DNA of 7,017 nt from an uncultured Clostridia bacterium (lineage in GTDB: Bacteria; Bacillota; Clostridia; Oscillospirales; Acutalibacteraceae), in NCBI GenBank assembly GCA_946042285.1, contig CAMGDK010000080.1, forward strand, positions 1-7,017. The letters are read 5' to 3'. Below, one piece after another: positions 1 to 6,073 of this stretch. The notes under the pieces are model-generated. The model saw nothing but the letters and a program-made list of their open reading frames with translations, searched no databases and was not told the origin of the DNA. Position numbers and translations under genes: made by a program. Each line of letters starts with the position of its first letter. Within the stretch, counting starts at the first letter, position 1.

Positions 1-19
1 AGATGTGTATAAGAGACAG
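1..19 (+). other. Nextera/Tn5 mosaic-end adapter left at the contig end
   Basis: The first 19 bases, AGATGTGTATAAGAGACAG, are identical to the Tn5 mosaic-end sequence carried by Illumina Nextera transposase adapters. They are a library artefact and not part of the genome. Genomic sequence probably begins at base 20, just before the ribosome binding site of the first gene. Read in frame, the adapter creates a false upstream ATG at position 3 and the well-known artefactual peptide start MCIRDS. No matching adapter is seen at the right end. Confidence 0.96.
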
Positions 20-20
20 T

Positions 21-25
21 GGAGG
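21..25 (+). promoter_or_regulatory. Ribosome binding site of the class A PBP gene
   Basis: A perfect GGAGG core lies 7 bases before the ATG at 33. It decides the start: the in-frame ATG at 3 lies inside adapter sequence, so the true protein begins MASKDYDD. The promoter of this gene lies upstream of the contig and cannot be seen. Confidence 0.9.
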
Positions 26-32
26 TTTCTGT

Positions 33-2507
33 ATGGCTTCAAAAGATTATGATGATTTGTTAGAATCATTCATGAACAATTCAACTAAAGCATATAAAGA
101 AGATCAGATTTCTCGTGAACAAAAGGCTGATAATCTGCCAACCTCTTATGAAGATCCAAACTCGTCGGAAAAGAAAAAAATTCAAAGAGGAAGAAATATT
201 GACAAAAAGCATTCCGTAAAAAGAAACAAGTTACCTGATTCGTCTTCACCTGCCGGAATAATCGGCAGAATACTTCTCGGTATGATTACCGTGATTGGTG
301 TTGTAGGTGTTGTTTGCTTTTCTGTTATAGCAATATACGGTTATACAGTCGTTTACGGAGATCCGGTATTTGACTTAACAGAAGAAAAGTTTTCCCAAAA
401 TCAAACATCATTTCTCTACGGCTATGATGGTGACAATGTTGTTGAAATAACAAGACTTCACGGCGAGGAAAACAGAATTTGGGTTAACCTTGAGGATATG
501 AGCGAGTACATGCCAAAGGCATTTGTCGCTATTGAGGATAAGCGCTTTTATGAACATAGCGGTGTCGATTGGATTAGAACTATCGGCGTATTCATCAAGC
601 AAAACAATCAAGGCGGTTCAACAATTACACAGCAGTTAATTAAGAACTTAACCGATGACAACAAGGTTACTTATATAAGAAAGTTTAACGAAATTCTAAA
701 AGCACTTAACCTTGAAAAGAATTACAGTAAAGAAGAAATTTTAGAGGCATATCTCAACACTATTTATCTTTCAAACGGTTGCTATGGTGTTAAAACTGCT
801 TCCGAGGTGTATTACGGCAAAGAGGTTAAGGATTTGAATGCTGCCGAGTGTGCTGCGATTGCAGCCATAACACAGTATCCAAGCAAATACGATCCGCTTT
901 ATGAGCCTGAAAAAAACAGAGAGCGTCAGATTGATATTCTTTACGCAATGAAAAAGAGTGGTTATCTTGACGAAAATCAATATACGGCTGCTAAGAATTA
1001 TGAAATGATTTTCACAAACAGCAAGAATTATAAAGGCTCTCAAATCGAAGACGATAACAAAGAGAAGGAAACCAATAACATTACAAGCTATTATGTTGAC
1101 CATGTAATTACTACCGTTCAGGAAGATTTACAAAAGATGGGCTACACAAGCAAAAAGGCTCACGACATGGTATATGGCGGCGGATTAAAGATTTACACTG
1201 CCATTGATTTCGATGTTCAGGATTCTCTTGAGGATGTATATGAAAATTATAAGAGAATGCCCGACGAAACAGTTCAGGGTGCAATGTGTATCATGGACTA
1301 TCACGGCAGGGTAATGGGTATTATCGGCGGAACAGGTAAGAAAAAGGCTGCAATGCTTCTTAACAGAGCGTCACAGTCAAAACGTCCGCCGGGATCATCA
1401 ATTAAGCCTCTTTCCGTATATGGACCTGCACTTGAAAAGAGCTTACAGGACGATGATACTGAAATTTATTGGTCAACCGTACAAAGTGATAGCCCGTTTA
1501 TGAAGGTTGAGGGTAAGCCTTGGCCTCATAACCAGGGTGGCGGTTATTCCTCCCGTTATGTAACAATACAGTACGGATTATCAAGATCGTTGAACACTAT
1601 TGCTGCTCGCACTCTTGACAAAATCGGCGTAGATTATTCTTATGAGTTTGCGACAGAGAATTTCCACCTCTCAACACTTGACAGTATTCGAGATGTTGAC
1701 TATGCACCGCTTTCTATCGGATCTCTTACTAACGGTGCAACGGTTCTTGAGTTAACGGCTGCCTATGCTTCGTTTGGTAACGGTGGTTATTATTACGAGC
1801 CTTATTGCTACTATAAAATAGAGGACAGTCAGGGCAATGTCATTATTGATAAGGATCCTGAGAAGACAAAGTCAACTGCCTTGTCGGAAAATACAAGCTG
1901 GGTTATGAATAAGCTTCTCCAAACTGTTATGACAGAAGGCACAGGTACTCCTTATAAGCTTCGCGGCATTCAATGCTTTGGCAAAACCGGTACAACAAAC
2001 GACGATAAAGACCGTTGGTTTGTCGGCGGTACTCCTAATTTTATCGCTGCAACATGGTACGGATACGATATTCCTAAGGAAGTTTATTACAGTCTTTCAT
2101 CAAATCCAAGCGGTACAATTTGGAGAACTGTTATGGAAGAGATTTATGAAAAGTATGATGAGAAAAATAAAGAATACGAAGATGAATTTCCTGAATGTGA
2201 AGGCGTTGTCAGAAAATCATATTGCTCAAGCTGTGGCAAGCTGTCATCAGGCGGTTCTTACGGATGGTTTGATGTGAACAACCTTCCGGGTTATTGCTCA
2301 GGTCACGAAGTTGTTGAAGATGAAAAAGATGACGACAGCAAGGATGACGATAAAAAGGATAAGAATAAAAAAGAAAAGACAACCGGTAGCTCTTCGCAGG
2401 AAACAACTGCAGCCGAGCAAACAACACAAGCGCCTGTCACCGACATTACCGAACAGGCACCTGTAATTGATACTCCTGATACTAACGTAGCTGCTCCTGT
2501 TGCTTAA
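33..2507 (+). CDS. Bifunctional class A penicillin-binding protein (PBP1A family; transglycosylase/transpeptidase)
   Basis: Polymerises lipid II into glycan strands and cross-links their stem peptides on the outer face of the membrane. The 824-residue protein has a charged, probably disordered cytoplasmic N-terminus (1-74) and one membrane anchor (about 80-103). The glycosyltransferase family 51 domain follows, with EDKRFYEHSG (catalytic Glu168), GGSTITQQ (194-201), RKFNE (216-220) and EEILEAYLN (234-242). The transpeptidase domain has SSIK (nucleophile Ser455, Lys458), SLN (519-521) and KTG (651-653), so both active sites look intact. A tail follows with Cys722, Cys731, Cys734, Cys755 and His758, resembling the cysteine segment after the transpeptidase domain of many clostridial PBPs. 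The protein ends in an Asp/Lys run and a Thr/Pro/Ala-rich stretch in which QAPVxD occurs twice. The start is set by GGAGG at 21-25. It is comparable to ponA/mrcA products; the exact paralogue is not assignable from sequence alone. Confidence 0.96.
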   Translation: MASKDYDDLLESFMNNSTKAYKEDQISREQKADNLPTSYEDPNSSEKKKIQRGRNIDKKHSVKRNKLPDSSSPAGIIGRILLGMITVIGVVGVVCFSVIAIYGYTVVYGDPVFDLTEEKFSQNQTSFLYGYDGDNVVEITRLHGEENRIWVNLEDMSEYMPKAFVAIEDKRFYEHSGVDWIRTIGVFIKQNNQGGSTITQQLIKNLTDDNKVTYIRKFNEILKALNLEKNYSKEEILEAYLNTIYLSNGCYGVKTASEVYYGKEVKDLNAAECAAIAAITQYPSKYDPLYEPEKNRERQIDILYAMKKSGYLDENQYTAAKNYEMIFTNSKNYKGSQIEDDNKEKETNNITSYYVDHVITTVQEDLQKMGYTSKKAHDMVYGGGLKIYTAIDFDVQDSLEDVYENYKRMPDETVQGAMCIMDYHGRVMGIIGGTGKKKAAMLLNRASQSKRPPGSSIKPLSVYGPALEKSLQDDDTEIYWSTVQSDSPFMKVEGKPWPHNQGGGYSSRYVTIQYGLSRSLNTIAARTLDKIGVDYSYEFATENFHLSTLDSIRDVDYAPLSIGSLTNGATVLELTAAYASFGNGGYYYEPYCYYKIEDSQGNVIIDKDPEKTKSTALSENTSWVMNKLLQTVMTEGTGTPYKLRGIQCFGKTGTTNDDKDRWFVGGTPNFIAATWYGYDIPKEVYYSLSSNPSGTIWRTVMEEIYEKYDEKNKEYEDEFPECEGVVRKSYCSSCGKLSSGGSYGWFDVNNLPGYCSGHEVVEDEKDDDSKDDDKKDKNKKEKTTGSSSQETTAAEQTTQAPVTDITEQAPVIDTPDTNVAAPVA

Positions 2508-2524
2508 TTAAATTTTATGAGAAT

Positions 2525-2559
2525 AGGAAAGTCAGATTAACTGATTTTCCTTTCTCTTT
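2525..2559 (+). terminator. Intrinsic terminator after the PBP gene
   Basis: Bases 2525-2535 (AGGAAAGTCAG) pair continuously with 2541-2551 (CTGATTTTCCT): 11 base pairs including one G-U, around the 5-base loop ATTAA. A T-rich tract follows (TTTCTCTTT, to 2559). It lies 17 bases after the PBP stop codon and fills most of the 63-base gap before ruvX. It should end most PBP transcripts. I see no convincing promoter between it and ruvX, so ruvX may depend on read-through or on a promoter inside the PBP gene. Confidence 0.85.
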
Positions 2560-2570
2560 ATGGTGAGTTT

Positions 2571-2987
2571 ATGAGAATTATGGCGGTTGATTACGGCGAT
2601 GCTCGTACAGGGATTGCCTTTTGTGATAAAAATGAAATTTTAGCTTCTGCTCATTCTGTAATTAAAGAATCTTATGCTCCGAGGCTTGTTGAAAAATTGG
2701 TTACACTGATAAATGATGAAAAGCCGGAAATGGTTGTTATCGGTCTGCCGAGAAATATGGACGGTACTTACGGCTTTAGGGCAGAGGCTTGTAAAGGTCT
2801 TGGTGATATGCTAAGCGAAAAAATTGATATACCTGTTCAATATGTGGATGAACGATTAACAACCGTTATTGCACATGGTATATTATCCGACAATAATGTA
2901 AGGGGAAGCAAGCGTAAAAGCACCGTTGATGCAGTTTCGGCATGCGTGATTTTGCAAAGCTTTATTGACAAAAGAAAGAATATGTAA
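2571..2987 (+). CDS. ruvX: RuvX/YqgF family Holliday junction resolvase-like nuclease
   Basis: A cytoplasmic RNase H-fold protein of the YqgF family, known as a putative Holliday junction resolvase and, in E. coli, implicated in 16S rRNA 5'-end processing. The 138 residues match the usual family length and cover the whole domain. Visible hallmarks are the N-terminal DYGDARTGIA (Asp7), GLPRNMDGTYG in the middle, VDERLTT (Asp93, Glu94), and the C-terminal VDAVSACVILQ with Asp120. Asp7, Glu94 and Asp120 are the likely metal-binding acidic residues by analogy with RuvC-like nucleases. The start ATG is preceded by GGTGAG at 2562-2567, which pairs with the GGTGA part of the extended Shine-Dalgarno sequence. 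A terminator lies just upstream, and the M50 protease start is 40 bases downstream. The frequent Firmicutes partners alaS and ireB are not in this window. Confidence 0.95.
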   Translation: MRIMAVDYGDARTGIAFCDKNEILASAHSVIKESYAPRLVEKLVTLINDEKPEMVVIGLPRNMDGTYGFRAEACKGLGDMLSEKIDIPVQYVDERLTTVIAHGILSDNNVRGSKRKSTVDAVSACVILQSFIDKRKNM

Positions 2988-2993
2988 TCTTTC

Positions 2994-3026
2994 GTATCAC
3001 TTTTCAGTATTTATTACTGGTGATAT
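2994..3026 (+). promoter_or_regulatory. Hairpin covering the ribosome binding site of the M50 protease gene
   Basis: The sequence folds as a bulged hairpin. TATCAC (2995-3000) pairs with GTGATA (3020-3025), and CAGTA (3005-3009) pairs with TACTG (3015-3019), with a 4-base bulge TTTT on the left and the loop TTTAT. G2994 and T3026 could add a wobble pair. The right arm contains the whole GGTGAT ribosome binding site (3019-3024) that serves the TTG start at 3028. The 5' arm begins 7 bases after the ruvX stop, so a ribosome finishing ruvX would disturb it. This suggests translational coupling or thermally sensitive initiation. The pairing is seen directly; the function is inferred. Confidence 0.5.
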
Positions 3027-3027
3027 T

Positions 3028-3543
3028 TTGATATTTAAAATTAAAGAATGCGAGATTGAAATAAGCTTTCTTTTTTTATTGGTTTTATCTGTTGCTTCTC
3101 TTTTTGGAAGCAGTGATGTTATCTATATTCTCATATTTTCGATTTTACATGAATTGGGACATTTGATCTGCTTAATTGTATGCGGCGGAAAGCCTTCAAA
3201 GCTTACCCTATCATATTACGGCTTTGCTTTGAAGTATGAATCATTATTAGATACTAAGAAAGAGGCTTTAGTCATCTCAGGTGGATGTATGATGAATTTA
3301 ATATTATATATCTTTCTTAAGGATAAATATAACCTTGTTCTTTTTGCTTTGAATATTCTACCGATTTATCCACTTGACGGCGGCAGAATTGTTATGCTGT
3401 ATTTTCCTAAAATTTCTAAGCCATTGAGTATATTTATGTTGTGCTTTGCTTCTGTCGCTTCGGTTTATTTACTGATTACTTATAAATCGTTTTCCCTTAT
3501 ACTGATTGTTGCCTATCTTGCAGCTTATTGTGTAAATTATTGA
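3028..3543 (+). CDS. Compact M50 family (site-2 protease-like) membrane metalloprotease, SpoIVFB-related
   Basis: Predicted intramembrane zinc protease. With a TTG start at 3028 it has 171 residues: HELGH at 41-45 supplies two zinc-ligand histidines and the catalytic glutamate, and NILPIYPLDGGR at 109-120 supplies the third ligand, Asp117. The rest is strongly hydrophobic, with likely membrane segments near 12-27, 32-52, 79-97, 100-115, 127-146 and 150-168. SGGCMMN (84-90) sits where related proteases carry a conserved Gly/Asn segment. TTG 3028 is chosen because GGTGAT lies 3 bases upstream; a longer frame from TTG 2965 would overlap ruvX by 23 bases and has no binding site. It is much shorter than B. 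subtilis SpoIVFB (288 residues) and lacks a C-terminal CBS domain. The substrate is unknown, and a sporulation role is only a possibility based on family and context. Confidence 0.85.
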   Translation: MIFKIKECEIEISFLFLLVLSVASLFGSSDVIYILIFSILHELGHLICLIVCGGKPSKLTLSYYGFALKYESLLDTKKEALVISGGCMMNLILYIFLKDKYNLVLFALNILPIYPLDGGRIVMLYFPKISKPLSIFMLCFASVASVYLLITYKSFSLILIVAYLAAYCVNY

Positions 3544-3547
3544 GGTG
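3542..3547 (+). promoter_or_regulatory. Ribosome binding site deciding the start of the radical SAM gene
   Basis: GAGGTG lies 3 bases before ATG 3551 and overlaps the TGA stop of the protease gene (3541-3543). An alternative in-frame GTG start at 3545 is part of this binding site and has no site of its own upstream, so ATG 3551 is preferred. The overlap with the upstream stop suggests coupled translation. Confidence 0.7.
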
Positions 3548-3550
3548 CTT

Positions 3551-5392
3551 ATGAAAAAAGAAGTTGAAAAAATATTACAGTATGTTCAAAAGCCGGCACG
3601 ATATATCGGCGGCGAGCTAAATTCCGTAATTAAGGATAAAAGTAAGGTTGATATTAGGTATGCCTTCTGTTTTCCTGATACATACGAAATCGGCATGAGC
3701 CATCTTGGAATGAAAATTCTCTATTCTGTTGCAAACAGTAGGGAGGATACATGGTGCGAAAGAGTTTTTGCACCTGATGACGATATGGAGGAGCAGCTTA
3801 GAAAAAATGATATTCCACTGTTCGCTCTTGAAAGCGGTGATTATATCAATGAGTTTGATATGATTGGCTTTACCCTTCAATATGAGCTGTGTTATACAAA
3901 TGTACTAAACATGCTCAATCTTGCTAAGGTTGAGCTTAAATCTGCCGACAGGAAATCATTAACACCTATTGTTTGCTTTGGCGGACCATGCACCTGTAAT
4001 CCTGAGCCTATTGCAGATTTTGCTGATATAATCTTTTTAGGCGAGGGTGAAGAAAGCACCATTGAGGTTATTGAGCTATTAAAGGATTGCAAGAAGAAAG
4101 GCTTGTCAAAGGCTGATTTTTTGTACAGAGCAAAGGATATTACAGGTATTTATGTTCCTTCGTTTTATGAGGACAACTACAACGAAGACGGCACTTTGAA
4201 GGAGCTTAAGCCTATAAACAATGCTCCTAAAAAAGTTAAAAAATCAATAATTTCGGATATGAATAAGGTTCACTATCCAAAGGAGTTTGTTGTACCATAT
4301 ATAAATATTGTTCACGACAGAGCTGTTGAGGAAATATTCAGAGGCTGCATAAGAGGATGTAGATTTTGCCAGGCAGGCTTTATTTACAGACCTATAAGAG
4401 AAAAGAGTGTAGAGACAATAAATGAGCAGTGCCGTGCATTAATCAAGTCAACGGGATATGATGAAATATCTCTTTGCTCATTATCAACATCCGATCACAG
4501 TGATGTTAACAGGATGCTTACAACTCTTATTGATTGGACGGAAAAGGATAAAATAAATCTTTCATTGCCGAGTCTTCGTGTTGACAATTTTTCCGATGAG
4601 CTTGTCGAGCAATTGAACAAGGTTCGCAGAAGCGGCCTAACATTTGCACCCGAAGCAGGTACTCAAAGACTTAGAGATGTTATAAATAAGAATGTAACAG
4701 AGGATGAGGTTATAAGAACCTGCACAAAGGCGTTTGACAACGGTTGGACATCTGTTAAGCTTTATTTTATGATGGGATTACCGACGGAAACCATGGAGGA
4801 TATAGAGGGAATTGCAGATCTTGCGATGCAGGTCGTACATGCTTTTTACAAAAATCCAAACAGGCAAAAGGGAACAGGTGTTCAAATATCAGTCTCATGT
4901 GCTTCGTTTATCCCGAAGCCGTTTACTCCGTTTCAATGGGAGCCGGAGGACACTATGGAAAGCCTTAAAGAAAAGCAAAAGCATCTGCTTGAATACACAC
5001 CGTCTAAGAAAATTAAAATCTCTTATCATGAAACTCCGACCTCGTTACTTGAAGGCGTATTAGCGCGTGGAGACAGGCGCTTGAACAAGGTCATACTAAG
5101 AGCCTTTGAGCTTGGATGCAGGTTTGATAGCTGGGACGATCATTTTAATTTTGATGCTTGGATGCAGGCGTTTGAGGAAAATGGCATAGATCCGTATTTT
5201 TATACTCACAGAAGAAGAGATTTCAGCGAGGTTTTGCCATGGGATCATCTTGATTACGGTGTCAGCAGAAAGTTCCTCGAAAACGAGAACAAAAAAGCAC
5301 ATGAAAACAAAACCACTCCACATTGCAGAATAAAATGTGCCGGCTGCGGAGCAAATATGCTAAACGGAGGTAATTGCGATGCGAGAGGTTAG
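3551..5392 (+). CDS. TIGR03960-family radical SAM protein with B12-binding-like N-terminal region
   Basis: A 613-residue radical SAM enzyme of unknown reaction, matching the TIGR03960 pattern from memory. The N-terminus has KPARYIGGELN, then FPDTYEIGMSHLGMKILY, and FGGPCTCNPEPIADFAD followed by GEGEES, the Rossmann-like region labelled B12-binding. I see no classical DxHxxG cobalamin histidine motif, so cobalamin use is uncertain. The radical SAM cluster motif is intact at RGCIRGCRFCQ with Cys266, Cys270 and Cys273 (CX3CX2C), which would bind a 4Fe-4S cluster that cleaves S-adenosylmethionine. FAPEAGTQRLRDVINK and KLYFMMGLPTET fit the TIM-barrel core. The C-terminus has a second CX3CX2C set (Cys592, Cys596, Cys599) plus Cys609. 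The gene starts 7 bases after the protease stop and its last 14 bases overlap the DUF2344 gene, so the three are probably co-transcribed. The family often neighbours RNase G and L21/L27 genes in Firmicutes. Confidence 0.93.
   Translation: MKKEVEKILQYVQKPARYIGGELNSVIKDKSKVDIRYAFCFPDTYEIGMSHLGMKILYSVANSREDTWCERVFAPDDDMEEQLRKNDIPLFALESGDYINEFDMIGFTLQYELCYTNVLNMLNLAKVELKSADRKSLTPIVCFGGPCTCNPEPIADFADIIFLGEGEESTIEVIELLKDCKKKGLSKADFLYRAKDITGIYVPSFYEDNYNEDGTLKELKPINNAPKKVKKSIISDMNKVHYPKEFVVPYINIVHDRAVEEIFRGCIRGCRFCQAGFIYRPIREKSVETINEQCRALIKSTGYDEISLCSLSTSDHSDVNRMLTTLIDWTEKDKINLSLPSLRVDNFSDELVEQLNKVRRSGLTFAPEAGTQRLRDVINKNVTEDEVIRTCTKAFDNGWTSVKLYFMMGLPTETMEDIEGIADLAMQVVHAFYKNPNRQKGTGVQISVSCASFIPKPFTPFQWEPEDTMESLKEKQKHLLEYTPSKKIKISYHETPTSLLEGVLARGDRRLNKVILRAFELGCRFDSWDDHFNFDAWMQAFEENGIDPYFYTHRRRDFSEVLPWDHLDYGVSRKFLENENKKAHENKTTPHCRIKCAGCGANMLNGGNCDARG
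5366..5370 (+). promoter_or_regulatory. Ribosome binding site of the DUF2344 gene, inside the radical SAM gene
   Basis: GGAGG lies 8 bases before ATG 5379, inside the last codons of the radical SAM gene. It supports the start at 5379 and with it the 14-base overlap of the two reading frames, an arrangement typical of coupled translation and matched protein amounts. Confidence 0.8.
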
Positions 5393-6044
5393 AATTAGAT
5401 TTTCAAAGACGGATAGGCTTAAATACATAAGTCACCTTGATATTAACCGTGCAATGTCAAGGGCGTTTAAGCGTGCCGATATTCCTTTGTGGTACACCGA
5501 GGGCTTCAACCCTCATCCGTACATGAGCTTTTCACTTCCGCTTTCACTTGGTGTTGAGAGTATGTGCGAAAGTGTTGATATTAGGATTATTGACGATATT
5601 GATAATCTTGAAATTAAAAGAAGAATGAATGATGCTTTACCCGATGGGTTAAAGGTTATTGATGTTTATGACAATTTCAGGGATTGCAGCGAAATAGCTT
5701 TTTCTGATTATGTGTTTAAATTTCAGTTTGATGATAATGAGTCAGCCTTGGAAAAGATTAAATCTGTTCTTGAATGTGAGCAGATTCTCGCTTTGAAAAA
5801 AGCGAAGCAGGGTAGAAGACGCGTATTAAAGGAAACGGATATCAAAACCTTTATTGACAAATATTCAATTTCAATTAGAGGAGATGTCATAGTTCTTAAT
5901 ATTCGCTTGCTTGCCGGCCCTGACAAAAACTTGAATCCGTCATTATTGTTTGATACAATAATAAGGTTGATTGATATGGATTTTGAATGGAAGAGCATTA
6001 GTAGAATTTCTTTGCTTGACAGGAATTATAACGAATTTAGATAA
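5379..6044 (+). CDS. TIGR03936/DUF2344 radical SAM-associated protein
   Basis: A 221-residue soluble protein with the hallmarks of the DUF2344 family: VRIRFSKTDRLKYISHLD near the start (Ser18-His19-Leu20-Asp21), R24AMSRAFKRADIPL, then EGFNPHPYMSF (41-51) and PLSLGVESMCE. No enzymatic activity is established for the family. It is encoded next to, or fused with, TIGR03960-type radical SAM proteins, which implies a shared substrate or complex. Here the two are separate genes overlapping by 14 bases. The second frame is +1 relative to the first, so a fusion would need a +1 or -2 shift, and I see no shift signal. The length is near that of stand-alone family members, so it appears complete. The C-terminal half is less recognisable. 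A promoter for the next gene overlaps its last codons. Confidence 0.92.
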   Translation: MREVRIRFSKTDRLKYISHLDINRAMSRAFKRADIPLWYTEGFNPHPYMSFSLPLSLGVESMCESVDIRIIDDIDNLEIKRRMNDALPDGLKVIDVYDNFRDCSEIAFSDYVFKFQFDDNESALEKIKSVLECEQILALKKAKQGRRRVLKETDIKTFIDKYSISIRGDVIVLNIRLLAGPDKNLNPSLLFDTIIRLIDMDFEWKSISRISLLDRNYNEFR

Positions 6045-6045
6045 T
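6016..6045 (+). promoter_or_regulatory. Predicted sigma-A-type promoter for the lipoprotein gene
   Basis: TTGACA (6016-6021, perfect -35) is separated by 18 bases from GATAAT (6040-6045, five of six -10 bases). Initiation would be expected near 6052, giving a short leader of about 20 bases before the ATG at 6074. The elements lie in the last codons of the DUF2344 gene, so coding constraint could produce the -35 by chance (TTG GAC-type Leu-Asp codons). Even so, the match and spacing are good and no other start signal precedes the lipoprotein gene. Confidence 0.6.
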
Positions 6046-6061
6046 TTTGTTATTTTATCAT

Positions 6062-6067
6062 AAGGAG
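6062..6067 (+). promoter_or_regulatory. Ribosome binding site of the lipoprotein gene
   Basis: AAGGAG lies 6 bases before ATG 6074. It settles the choice against the nearby out-of-frame ATG at 6070, which opens only a six-codon frame. Confidence 0.85.
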
Positions 6068-6073
6068 ATATGT

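Noticed and set aside
771..1103. Minus-strand open frames inside the PBP gene and elsewhere (for example 408-611, 3617-3880, 5723-5998)
   Set aside because: They lie fully inside well-supported plus-strand genes, lack recognisable motifs or binding sites, and read as antisense shadows.
1978..2277. Plus-strand overlapping frame covering the KTG region of the PBP
   Set aside because: It is an out-of-frame shadow of the conserved transpeptidase domain with no ribosome binding site.
2517..2540. A seven-codon open frame (MRIGKSD) whose stop lies in the terminator loop, suggesting a leader-peptide attenuator
   Set aside because: No ribosome binding site precedes it, it has no run of regulatory codons, and no alternative antiterminator pairing is obvious. 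Chance is more likely.
2514..2578. An 11-base direct repeat (TTTATGAGAAT at 2514-2524 and 2568-2578) flanking the terminator
   Set aside because: It is short and A+T-rich, and the second copy includes the ruvX start codon. There is no sign of an inserted element between the copies.
2965..2993. TTGACA at 2965-2970 as the -35 of an internal promoter for the M50 gene, and TTG 2965 as its start codon
   Set aside because: No -10-like hexamer occurs at 16-19 bases downstream, and no ribosome binding site precedes TTG 2965. TTG 3028 with GGTGAT is the better start.
4300..4400. A frameshift or damaged active site in the radical SAM gene
   Set aside because: All three cluster cysteines (266, 270, 273) and the flanking conserved residues are in frame, and the gene is full length.
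5379..5392. Programmed frameshift producing a radical SAM-DUF2344 fusion
   Set aside because: The frames differ by +1, no slippery sequence or stimulatory structure is evident, and the second gene has its own well-spaced GGAGG and ATG.
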